DNA from: Allomuricauda sp. M10
GTDB lineage: Bacteria; Bacteroidota; Bacteroidia; Flavobacteriales; Flavobacteriaceae
Direction: 5' to 3'
Assembly: GCF_020782875.1 (NCBI RefSeq)
Contig: NZ_JAJGBN010000002.1
Location: 248,001 to 312,000 of the forward strand
Length of the DNA stretch: 64,000 nucleotides
Positions 8,749 to 17,584 of the stretch are shown in pieces (position 1 is the stretch's first letter; every line of letters begins with the position of its first letter). The notes beneath the pieces are model-generated. The model did no database searches. It was given only the letters and a program-made list of their open reading frames with translations, and had not been told where the DNA came from. Made by a program: the position numbers and the translations under genes.

Positions 8749-11700
8749 AACTGAAATATGCTGTTACATGCCTTTTGATTCTTGTTGCGTTGGCATGTAA
8801 AAACAAGGAGGCCGATAACAAAACCGAAGAGGAGCAAAAAGAAACGCTTTTTACTTTGATGACCCCTGAAGAAACTGGTGTGACTTTCGTTAACAAAGTT
8901 GAAAACCAAAAGAATTTCAATATTTTCAAATACCGGAATTTTTATAACGGCGGCGGTGTGGCCATTGGTGACATCAACAATGATGGTTTGCAGGATATCT
9001 ATTTGACCGGTAACATGGTCGCCAACCGACTTTACCTGAACAAGGGTAATTTTCAGTTTGAAGACATTTCAGAAAGTGCCGGGATCATGGGAAACAAACC
9101 TTGGTCTACAGGAGTGGTGATGGTGGACATTAACCAAGACGGTCTGTTGGACATTTATGTTTGCAATGCCGGCAATATGGAAGGTAACAATCACGATAAC
9201 GATCTGTACATCAATAACGGTGACCTTACCTTTACCGAAAGAGCGGAGGAATACAACCTGGCCAAAACTGGTTTTACCACCCATGCCTCATTCTTTGATT
9301 ATGACAAGGATGGCGACCTGGATGCCTATATCCTAAACAACAGCAATATTCCCGTAAGTAGCCTTGGTTATGCCGAACAGCGCGACGTACGTGCACAAGA
9401 TTGGGAAGGTGTGCCGGATATTTTCAAAGGTGTGGGCGATATGCTTTTGCGAAACGATAACGGCAAATTTGTAGACGTTAGCGAAGAAGCCGGGATTTAT
9501 GGAAGTCTTATTGGGTTCGGCTTGGGCATTTTGGTAACCGATTTCAACGGAGATTTATACCCTGACATTTATGTGTCCAACGATTTTTATGAGCGGGATT
9601 ACCTCTATATCAATCAAAAAGATGGCACGTTTAAGGAAGAAATCAAGGATTGGACCTCACACCTTAGTCTATCCGCCATGGGTATCGATGTGGCCGACAT
9701 CAACAACGATGGCCATAACGACATATTTATCACTGATATGCTCCCTGAGAAGGAAAATAGGGTAAAATCTGTCATGGAATTTGAAGGATACAATGTTTTT
9801 AACCTTAAACAAGGTAAAGATTTTGGTCAACAATACATCCAGAATACCCTTCAGCTTAACAATGGCAACGGTACTTTTTCAGAAGTGGCCTATTACAGCG
9901 GCATTGATGCTACGGACTGGAGTTGGGCAGGATTGATTTTTGACATGGACAACGATGGCCTGAAGGATATTTTTATTACCAACGGTATCAATCACGACCT
10001 GACAGACTTGGACTTTGTGGACTTTTTCGCGAACGAGATTGTTCAAAAAATGGCATTGACAGGTAAAAAGGAATCCATTGATTCCATCATCAGTAAAATG
10101 CCCATCAAACCGCAACCCAATTTCGCCTACAAGAACAATGGTGATATCTCCTTCAAAAATGCGAACAAGGAATGGGGCTTTGAGCTCCCCTCTCGTTCCA
10201 ACGGGGCCGCTTACGCCGATTTGGACAATGATGGTGATCTTGATTTGGTGATCAATAACGTGAACACACCTGCCTTTATCTATAAAAACAATTCGGAAAC
10301 CCAACTGAACAATAACTACATTCAGTTGAAGTTCAAAGGTCCTAAATCCAATATTTTTGCTGTAGGTGCCTTGGCCAAATTTTATTTTGGTGGAAATATC
10401 GTGAACCAAGAACTGATCCCTTCGCGAGGATTCCAATCTTCTATGGGTTACGAAATGAACATAGGATTGGGGAAAACCGAAAAATTGGATTCCATTAGGG
10501 TAGTCTGGCCCGATGATCTTACCGAGAAATTGGAAAATGTACCCGCCAACCAGGTCATTACCTTTGATCATACCAATGCCAAGGAAACGTACAAACTTCC
10601 AAAGGAAAATGCTGTAAAATCGTATTTGAAAGCTTTGGAATCCAGTTCTTTTGTAACACATCAAGAAGACAATTATAATGACTTTGACTACGAAGGACTT
10701 ATTCATAAAAAACTCTCCCAAGAAGGACCTTCATTGGCCGTTGCCGATATCAATGGTGATGGGAATGAGGATTTCTACATTGGAGGGGCCAAGGGGCAAC
10801 CGGGAACGCTTTATGTGCATTCCGGAAATGGCAAAGTGGCTTTGAAAAAATTGGCTGCATTTGAATCCGACAAAGATTTTGAGGATGTTGCCGCTGCCTT
10901 TTTTGATGCGGATGGCGATGGAGACCAAGACTTGATGGTAGGTTCAGGAGGCAACAATGTTCAGGAGCAACGAACTTACAGGGCTCGTTTATATTTGAAC
11001 GATGGCAAAGGAAATTTCACAAAATCCCCGAACGAGTTACCGTCCACTTTTAAGAACATATCTACCATTGCCCCCTATGATTTTGATAATGATGGGGATA
11101 TGGATGTATTTATTGGATCACGCAGTGTTGTAGGTGTTTATGGCCTTTCTCCCGATCATCTTCTTTTGGAAAATATGGGAGATGGTACTTTTACCGATGT
11201 TACGGAACGTTTGGGTTACGACCTTAAAAATGCTGGAATGGTCACCGATTCCAAATGGGTGGATGTTGATGGTGACAACAAAAAAGATTTGGTGATCACC
11301 GCCGAATGGGACACCCCGAAAATCTACAAAAACACGGGGCGAAGACTGACCAAAATGAACACCTCTTTGGATAGTTTGTATGGATGGTGGAATACAGTGG
11401 AAGCAGCGGATCTTGACGGTGATGGTGACCTAGACCTTATTTTGGGCAACCAAGGATTGAACCTACATTACAAGCCCACCGAGTATGCGCCGATGAAAAT
11501 GTGGATCAACGATTACGACAACAACGGAACCATTGAGCAAATCGTAACCCTTCAAGAAAATGGAGGTGATTATCCCATTCATCAAAAAAGGGAATTGACC
11601 GAACAATTGCCCACGCTCAAAAAACAGAACTTGAAGGCTTCGGACTACGCGAACAGGACCATTCATCAATTGTTTCCTGAAGAAGTGATTTCCAAATCCA

Positions 11701-12092
11701 TTGTGAAAAAAGTGGAGACTTCAGCCTCGGTGATCGCCATTAATGAAGGTGGTGGAAAGTTCCGAATCCAAAACTTGCCCCCGAGGGTTCAACTATCCTG
11801 TATTTGTGACATCACCTGTACCGATGTGAACAACGATGGAAACTTGGATTTGATCATGGCCGGGAATAATTTCGAGTTCAAACCACAATTTTCAAGATTG
11901 GATGCCGGCCAAGGCAACCTTTTGTTAGGGGATGGCAAATTGGGCTTCACTTGGCAAGAATACAACACCAGTGGATTCAAATTGAGGGACGAAGTAAAAT
12001 ATATGGAACAGTTTAAGGACAAAAACGGTAAAACCTTTGTCATAACGGCCATCAACAACAGCAAACCCAAGATTTTTGCCATCAATGAATAG
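8745..12092 (+). CDS. FG-GAP/VCBS repeat lipoprotein with ASPIC/UnbV domain (second paralogue)
   Basis: A 1115-residue paralogue of the preceding protein with the same order of parts. It has a lipobox leader (LLILVALAC), an N-terminal FG-GAP array (DINNDGLQDIYLTGN, DINQDGLLDIYVCN, DKDGDLDAYILNNS), and an ASPIC/UnbV domain near residues 538-608 (IPSRGFQSSMGYEMNIGLG ... IRVVWPDD). A C-terminal array then opens with QEGPSLAVADINGDGNEDFYIGG. Its start overlaps the upstream stop (ATGA at 8745) and its stop overlaps the next start, indicating one transcript. A 23-base DNA stretch (9615-9637) is identical to 6277-6299 in the first paralogue. Surface localisation is inferred from the lipoprotein signal and the neighbouring SusCD. 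Confidence 0.9.
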   Translation: MKLKYAVTCLLILVALACKNKEADNKTEEEQKETLFTLMTPEETGVTFVNKVENQKNFNIFKYRNFYNGGGVAIGDINNDGLQDIYLTGNMVANRLYLNKGNFQFEDISESAGIMGNKPWSTGVVMVDINQDGLLDIYVCNAGNMEGNNHDNDLYINNGDLTFTERAEEYNLAKTGFTTHASFFDYDKDGDLDAYILNNSNIPVSSLGYAEQRDVRAQDWEGVPDIFKGVGDMLLRNDNGKFVDVSEEAGIYGSLIGFGLGILVTDFNGDLYPDIYVSNDFYERDYLYINQKDGTFKEEIKDWTSHLSLSAMGIDVADINNDGHNDIFITDMLPEKENRVKSVMEFEGYNVFNLKQGKDFGQQYIQNTLQLNNGNGTFSEVAYYSGIDATDWSWAGLIFDMDNDGLKDIFITNGINHDLTDLDFVDFFANEIVQKMALTGKKESIDSIISKMPIKPQPNFAYKNNGDISFKNANKEWGFELPSRSNGAAYADLDNDGDLDLVINNVNTPAFIYKNNSETQLNNNYIQLKFKGPKSNIFAVGALAKFYFGGNIVNQELIPSRGFQSSMGYEMNIGLGKTEKLDSIRVVWPDDLTEKLENVPANQVITFDHTNAKETYKLPKENAVKSYLKALESSSFVTHQEDNYNDFDYEGLIHKKLSQEGPSLAVADINGDGNEDFYIGGAKGQPGTLYVHSGNGKVALKKLAAFESDKDFEDVAAAFFDADGDGDQDLMVGSGGNNVQEQRTYRARLYLNDGKGNFTKSPNELPSTFKNISTIAPYDFDNDGDMDVFIGSRSVVGVYGLSPDHLLLENMGDGTFTDVTERLGYDLKNAGMVTDSKWVDVDGDNKKDLVITAEWDTPKIYKNTGRRLTKMNTSLDSLYGWWNTVEAADLDGDGDLDLILGNQGLNLHYKPTEYAPMKMWINDYDNNGTIEQIVTLQENGGDYPIHQKRELTEQLPTLKKQNLKASDYANRTIHQLFPEEVISKSIVKKVETSASVIAINEGGGKFRIQNLPPRVQLSCICDITCTDVNNDGNLDLIMAGNNFEFKPQFSRLDAGQGNLLLGDGKLGFTWQEYNTSGFKLRDEVKYMEQFKDKNGKTFVITAINNSKPKIFAINE

Positions 12093-15000
12093 GTTTTGGT
12101 CCATATCATTTGCGCTACTCCTTGTGGTTTCGTGCAAAAAGGAAGGTAGCCTTTTTGAAACTCCCGAACCCAAGAACACAGGTATCGAGTTCACCAACAC
12201 TTTGACCTCAACGGATGATCTCAGCATTCTGGACTATCTCTACTTTTATAACGGTGGTGGTGTTTCCATTGGGGATATCAACAATGATGGGCTGCCAGAT
12301 ATTTTTTTTACCGGAAATCAGGTCAAGAATAAACTATATCTAAACAAGGGCAATTTAAAGTTCGAGGATATTTCTACAACTGCGGGTATCGAGGGCAACA
12401 GTACTTGGAATACCGGCACTACCATGGCCGATGTAAACGGGGATGGCCTTTTGGACATTTATGTTTGCGCTGTTGTCGGCATTAACGGGTTCAATGGGTT
12501 CAATGAACTGTATATGAACAATGGCGACAACACGTTTACCGAAAGTGCTGCCAAATATGGTCTCGATTTTGATTCCTACAGCTCCAACGCCACTTTTTTT
12601 GATTATGATTTGGATGGTGATCTGGACCTTTATTTGCTCAACCATGCCGTGCATACCCAAAATTCCTTTGGACGATTTGATCTTAGGTACGAACGCCGCT
12701 ATGAAACTGGAGATAAACTATTACGAAATGATGATGGCAAGTTTGTAGATGTAAGCGAAGAGGCCGGAATCTATGGTGGTATCAACGGATACGGTTTGGG
12801 ATTGGCCATTGCCGATTTTAATCAAGATGGGTACCCCGATATTTATGTGGGCAATGACTTTCATGAGGATGATTACTATTATTTGAATAATGGGGACGGC
12901 ACGTTTACGGAAAGTCTCAGAAAATATTTTGGGCATACCAGTAGGTTTTCCATGGGTAATGATGTGGCCGATATCAATAATGATGGCCGACCCGATTTTA
13001 TGTCGTTGGACATGCTGCCCGAAGACGAAGTGGCCTTGAAATCATCCGAAGGCGATGATAACATCCAAACCCAAAAGATGCGGATAGACCGTTTTGGATA
13101 TCATTATCAATTTACCCGTAACATGCTTTTTGTGAACCAACCGGATGGCAATTTTATGGAAACCGCCTTGATGAGCGGCATAGCCGCCACCGATTGGAGT
13201 TGGAGCGCGCTTTTTGCCGATTATGACCTGGATGGCCATCAAGATGTGTTCATTTCCAACGGTATCCCAAAAAGGCCCAATGATCTGGACTTTATCAATT
13301 TTGCCTCGAACGATCAAATCCAACAAAAACTGGACAATTCCAAACTTGTTGATGAGAAGGCTTTGGACCTTATGCCTTCAGGAAGTGTACACAATTATGT
13401 GTTCCAAGGAAACGAAAACCTCAACTTCAAGGACATGTCCGGCAATTGGATTACCAAGGATACTTTGATTTCCGGTGCAACGGCCATGGCAGATCTGGAT
13501 GGCGATGGGGATATGGACCTGGTGACCAATAACATCAATCAACCAGCATCTTTGTACATCAACAAGGCCAATAAAAAAGGAACCTATCTTGAACTAAAGT
13601 TCAAGTTTGGCGGCAAGAACACTTTTGGAATAGGCACCAAGGTTTTTTCGTATCAAAATGGGGGGCTTCAGTTCAAGGAATTGTTCCCAACTCGGGGATT
13701 TCAGGCGTCATCGGAACCCATGATCCATTTTGGGTACGGAAACGTTCAAAAGATAGATTCCATCAAAATTATTTGGCCAGATAGGACTTATCAGGTGATG
13801 AAAGATGTTGAGGTGAACCAAACTCTTACCGTGTCACCCGAAAACACCAAACCATTTGATTACAACACGTTACATCAACCTAAAAAACAACTCTTTACTC
13901 CTATTGTCAACAATTTGGGATTGGACTTTACCCATGTAGAGGACAACTATACCGACTTTAACCGTGAGAAACTGATTCCGTATCAAGTTTCGGACAGAGG
14001 TCCGGCTGTGGCCATTGGTGACCTAAATAATGACGGAAAAGAAGATGTGTATTTTGGAGGTTCCAAATTTGTACCGTCACACATTTACGTGCAACAAGAT
14101 TCCATTTTTGTTGAGAAGAACTACCCAGTTATCCAAAAAGATTCGGTTAAGGAAATTATTTCAGCAGCCATTGCCGATTTCAACAACGATGGTAAAAATG
14201 ACCTGTTCGTAACTTCTGGAGGCGGCGACTTTTTTGGTAAATCGGAAGCCCTTTTGGACAATTTTTTCGTTCAGCAGGATTCCACTTTTGTCTCGTTGGA
14301 TCTACCGCAATTCTTCCAGAATTCTTCTGTAGTGCGTCCGTTCGATTTTGATCAGGATGGCGACTTGGACATTTTTGTAGGAGGTCATACCATTACTGGT
14401 CAGTTCGGAGCTGCGGCAACGTCATATATTCTGGAAAACGTCAAGGGATCCTTCCAAATTTTCAAAGGATTTGAAAAGCATTCCAAAGGAATGGTGACAG
14501 ATGCCCTTTGGAGTGATTTTGACCAAGACGGTCAAACGGATCTGATCTTGGTTGGGGAATGGATGTCGCCCAAATTCCTTAAAAATGATAAGGGCCAATT
14601 CAGTTTGGTGAATGAAATAGATTTAAAGGGACTTTGGCAAACCATAGAAGCATTTGATATGGACCATGATGGAGATGTGGATTACCTGCTTGGCAATTGG
14701 GGCACCAATACCAAGTTCAAGGCATCTAAGGAATATCCCATGAAGCTATACTTCAATGATTTTGATGAGAATGGACAGACCGAGACGGTCACTGCCATGG
14801 AAAAAAATGGGAAGTACTATCCATTGGAGACCTTGGACGGGTTGGCCTCGCAATTGGTTTTCCTTAAAAAGAAATACAACAGCTACAAAGCCTTTGCCGG
14901 AAAGACCATGGAGGAACTTTTTGGCAACGATGCCCTAAAAAATTCCACCTTATTGGAGGTCAACACACTTCAGTCTGGATTTTTGAGAAATGACAACGGA

Positions 15001-15321
15001 AAATTTGTTTTTGTTCCGTTTTCAAATGACCTTCAGGTTGCACCGATCATGGCGTTCCTAGTGGACGATTTTGATGGGGATGGCCAACAAGAAGCCTTAG
15101 TTGGCGGCAATTATTTCGGTGTAAAACCGTATCACGGGCGTTTGGACTCCTTTCCAGGTGCCCTGATCAAAAATGAAAAAGAAGTGGTCCTAGGCAATGT
15201 TTTGGGTCTGGATTTCACGAAGAAATCCATCCGACACCTAAAAACCATCACCCTGAACGGACAAAAATATCTATTATCAGTATTCAACAACGACAAAGCA
15301 CAAGTCTATAAAATTAATTAA
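12085..15321 (+). CDS. FG-GAP/VCBS repeat lipoprotein with ASPIC/UnbV domain (third paralogue)
   Basis: A 1078-residue third paralogue. The longer reading begins at a TTG at 12076; the ATG at 12085 overlaps the previous stop by eight bases and gives a clean lipobox (ALLLVVSC). The N-terminal FG-GAP repeats (DINNDGLPDIFFTGN, DVNGDGLLDIYVCA, DYDLDGDLDLYLLNH), the ASPIC/UnbV region near residues 514-584 (FPTRGFQASSEPMIHFGYG, IKIIWPDRT) and the second array (DRGPAVAIGDLNNDGKEDVYFGG) match its two neighbours. The segment LLRNDDGKFVDVSEEAGIYG differs from the second paralogue at a single residue, suggesting recent duplication, gene conversion or strong constraint. The haloperoxidase-type gene follows after 10 bases. 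Confidence 0.9.
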   Translation: MNRFWSISFALLLVVSCKKEGSLFETPEPKNTGIEFTNTLTSTDDLSILDYLYFYNGGGVSIGDINNDGLPDIFFTGNQVKNKLYLNKGNLKFEDISTTAGIEGNSTWNTGTTMADVNGDGLLDIYVCAVVGINGFNGFNELYMNNGDNTFTESAAKYGLDFDSYSSNATFFDYDLDGDLDLYLLNHAVHTQNSFGRFDLRYERRYETGDKLLRNDDGKFVDVSEEAGIYGGINGYGLGLAIADFNQDGYPDIYVGNDFHEDDYYYLNNGDGTFTESLRKYFGHTSRFSMGNDVADINNDGRPDFMSLDMLPEDEVALKSSEGDDNIQTQKMRIDRFGYHYQFTRNMLFVNQPDGNFMETALMSGIAATDWSWSALFADYDLDGHQDVFISNGIPKRPNDLDFINFASNDQIQQKLDNSKLVDEKALDLMPSGSVHNYVFQGNENLNFKDMSGNWITKDTLISGATAMADLDGDGDMDLVTNNINQPASLYINKANKKGTYLELKFKFGGKNTFGIGTKVFSYQNGGLQFKELFPTRGFQASSEPMIHFGYGNVQKIDSIKIIWPDRTYQVMKDVEVNQTLTVSPENTKPFDYNTLHQPKKQLFTPIVNNLGLDFTHVEDNYTDFNREKLIPYQVSDRGPAVAIGDLNNDGKEDVYFGGSKFVPSHIYVQQDSIFVEKNYPVIQKDSVKEIISAAIADFNNDGKNDLFVTSGGGDFFGKSEALLDNFFVQQDSTFVSLDLPQFFQNSSVVRPFDFDQDGDLDIFVGGHTITGQFGAAATSYILENVKGSFQIFKGFEKHSKGMVTDALWSDFDQDGQTDLILVGEWMSPKFLKNDKGQFSLVNEIDLKGLWQTIEAFDMDHDGDVDYLLGNWGTNTKFKASKEYPMKLYFNDFDENGQTETVTAMEKNGKYYPLETLDGLASQLVFLKKKYNSYKAFAGKTMEELFGNDALKNSTLLEVNTLQSGFLRNDNGKFVFVPFSNDLQVAPIMAFLVDDFDGDGQQEALVGGNYFGVKPYHGRLDSFPGALIKNEKEVVLGNVLGLDFTKKSIRHLKTITLNGQKYLLSVFNNDKAQVYKIN

Positions 15322-15331
15322 TCAAGAGGCC

Positions 15332-16663
15332 ATGAAAGTAAAAGTTAGTTTAATCGCATTCGTACTATTGGTACTGACCTCCTGTCAAAAGAAGGAAGAA
15401 CCCATTGTAATCACTGCAGAGGAATTCCACCAATCTGTGGACAAGGTCATTGAAGTAATGATCCACGACATCTTCTCCCCTCCGGTTGCCAGTAGGATAT
15501 TTGCCTATCCCAACATTGCCGCATACGAGATCATTGCCAAAAAAGATGGCCCATACAAATCTTTGGCCGGGCAAGTAACGGGATTGACCAGTATACCAGA
15601 CCCAAAAAACAAGGAAAATGTAAATTATGATCTTGCAGCCCTTGTGGCCCATATAGATCTGAGCAAAAGGTTGATTTTCTCTGAAGAAAAAATCGAGAGT
15701 TACCGTGACAGCCTATACAATGTTTGGATGAACCAAAACGAGGCCGAATTCAATGCCTCAAAAGAATACGGATTGGAAGTTGCCGATTTCATTGCTGGTT
15801 GGATGAGCAAGGACAATTACAAGGAAACCCGTACAATGCCCAAGTTTACCGTAGATTCGGACGACCCCACCCGTTGGCAACCTACTCCACCAGCCTATAT
15901 GAATGGAATTGAACCCCATTGGAGCAAGATCAGGCCATTTGCAATTGATTCATCGGCTCAGTTTAAGCCCATTCCACCTCCCGCTTTTTCAATGGACAAG
16001 GATTCCCAGTTTTACAAGGAGGTTATGGAAGTGTACGAAGTTAAAAAATCCATGGTCGGTAAAGGGGACAAATCCGATGAGATTGCCATAGCCCAATTTT
16101 GGGATTGTAACCCATATGTTTCCGTGACCAGGGGCCACTTGATGTTCGCCACCAAAAAAATCACCCCTGGGGCACACTGGATCGGCATCGCCAAGATTGC
16201 GTGCCGAAAAACGGAATCCGATTTTAGCAAAACCGTTTATGCCTATACCAAAACATCCATCGCCATTGCCGATGGTTTCATCAGTTGTTGGGATGAAAAA
16301 TACCGTAGCAACCTCATTCGCCCAGAAACGGTGATCAATGAGTATATTGATGATAGCTGGGAACCAGTTCTTCAAACGCCTCCGTTTCCAGAATATACCA
16401 GTGGTCACAGTGTGGTATCCGGTGCGGCTTCAACAGCGTTGACAAGTGTTTTTGGCGACGGCTTTGCCTTCGATGACGACACCGAGGTACCTTACGGCCT
16501 TCCAATCCGTTCCTTTACCTCCTTCAACCAAGCGGCGGATGAAGCTGCCATAAGCAGAATGTATGGTGGTATCCACTATCGCGCAGCTATTGAAGTTGGG
16601 ATCCAACAAGGAAGAAACCTTGGAAAATTTATTGTGGACAAATTGGACATGACAAAGAGCTAA
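15332..16663 (+). CDS. Vanadium-dependent haloperoxidase-type PAP2 lipoprotein
   Basis: A 443-residue lipoprotein (lipobox FVLLVLTSC) of the vanadium haloperoxidase / type 2 phosphatidic acid phosphatase superfamily. The three vanadate- or phosphate-binding motifs are all present: K-x6-RP (Lys323 to Arg330-Pro331), a TSGHS motif with the acid-base His359, and SR-x5-H with Arg409 and the cofactor-ligand His415. Haloperoxidases of this fold oxidise halides with peroxide; phosphatases with the same site remove phosphate. The sequence alone does not decide between them. As the last enzyme-like gene in an operon of giant surface lipoproteins it may act on whatever the SusCD system handles (inference). 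The fold assignment is secure; the reaction is not. Confidence 0.85.
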   Translation: MKVKVSLIAFVLLVLTSCQKKEEPIVITAEEFHQSVDKVIEVMIHDIFSPPVASRIFAYPNIAAYEIIAKKDGPYKSLAGQVTGLTSIPDPKNKENVNYDLAALVAHIDLSKRLIFSEEKIESYRDSLYNVWMNQNEAEFNASKEYGLEVADFIAGWMSKDNYKETRTMPKFTVDSDDPTRWQPTPPAYMNGIEPHWSKIRPFAIDSSAQFKPIPPPAFSMDKDSQFYKEVMEVYEVKKSMVGKGDKSDEIAIAQFWDCNPYVSVTRGHLMFATKKITPGAHWIGIAKIACRKTESDFSKTVYAYTKTSIAIADGFISCWDEKYRSNLIRPETVINEYIDDSWEPVLQTPPFPEYTSGHSVVSGAASTALTSVFGDGFAFDDDTEVPYGLPIRSFTSFNQAADEAAISRMYGGIHYRAAIEVGIQQGRNLGKFIVDKLDMTKS

Positions 16664-16684
16664 TAGTTATTTTTGGCCTCTGGT

Positions 16685-17584
16685 ATGAGGAAGATTTTAT
16701 CAATTATCATTGCGCTTTTTTTGGTATCCATGGTCTGGTACCTGTTTTTAAAACCACAGGATTATCAGGTGAGTTTTACAGCAAAAACCAACCCGGGCAC
16801 TGTCTATGAGACTGTTAAGGCATGGAACCAAGGTTTGGACAGTGTCGTCCCTATTGATTTTGAAAGTACGGAGCATTTTTACCAAACGCTTGTCGTGAAC
16901 GACTCTGTTCATAAATATGAATGGAAAGTTACTCCGGTAAATGATACGTTGAGTCAGGTCGATGTGAACATCACCGATCCGGATCATTCCATGGACAACA
17001 AATGGAAGATTATTTTTTCAGATACTGATTTTGCCATTGGAGCTCGTAAGACTCTCCTCGATTTCAATGATTTCTTAAGCTATCATTTGAAGTCATTCAA
17101 GGTTTCCATTGAAGGCAATTCGGAATTATTTTCCTCCTACTGTGCCTGTGTTACCTTGAATACTACCCCAGAGAACAAGGCCAAGGGTATGATGGCGGAA
17201 TACAATTTCCTGAATACCGTATTACTGGAAAATAGCGTTCAATTGAACGGTCCCCCATTTGTTGAAATTCTGGATTGGGACCAAAAGAAAAATTCGCTCC
17301 AATTTAATTTTTGCAACCCTATTATTCGATCGGAAAAACTGCCGAACCATCCAGATCTGACCTACAAACGCATTTTTCCAAAGAAGGCATTGAAGGCTAT
17401 CTACAATGGTAACTACATCACTTCGGATCGTGCTTGGTATTTTTTGTTGGATTACGCCAAAAAGAACAACATTCCCGTTGAAGAAAAACCAATCGAGGTA
17501 TTCTACAACAACCCCAATATGGGTGGCAATGAATTGGAATGGAAGACCGAGGTGTTCATGCCGTTAAAGGAATCCGATGAATAA
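16685..17584 (+). CDS. Membrane-anchored SRPBCC-like protein with GyrI-like C-terminal domain
   Basis: A 299-residue protein with one N-terminal membrane segment or signal anchor (IIIALFLVSMVWYLFL). I use the ATG at 16685 because the longer reading starts at TTG. The region after the anchor, about residues 30-140, has the look of a START/SRPBCC ligand pocket (FTAKTNPGTVYETVKAWNQG, with KYEWKVTPVNDTLSQVDVNI). The C-terminal half resembles GyrI-like small-molecule-binding domains (YNGNYITSDRAWYFL ... PIEVFYNNPN ... WKTEVFMPL), with no DNA-binding domain attached. It lies 21 bases after the haloperoxidase-type gene and overlaps the next gene by eight bases. Function is unknown; a small-molecule sensor or binding role is an inference from fold resemblance. 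Confidence 0.65.
   Translation: MRKILSIIIALFLVSMVWYLFLKPQDYQVSFTAKTNPGTVYETVKAWNQGLDSVVPIDFESTEHFYQTLVVNDSVHKYEWKVTPVNDTLSQVDVNITDPDHSMDNKWKIIFSDTDFAIGARKTLLDFNDFLSYHLKSFKVSIEGNSELFSSYCACVTLNTTPENKAKGMMAEYNFLNTVLLENSVQLNGPPFVEILDWDQKKNSLQFNFCNPIIRSEKLPNHPDLTYKRIFPKKALKAIYNGNYITSDRAWYFLLDYAKKNNIPVEEKPIEVFYNNPNMGGNELEWKTEVFMPLKESDE

Noticed and set aside
9879..10721. A long minus-strand open frame of about 280 codons inside the second FG-GAP gene.
   Set aside because: It is the antisense shadow of repeated Asp-Asn-Asp-Gly codons, with no recognisable protein features and a clear gene on the other strand.
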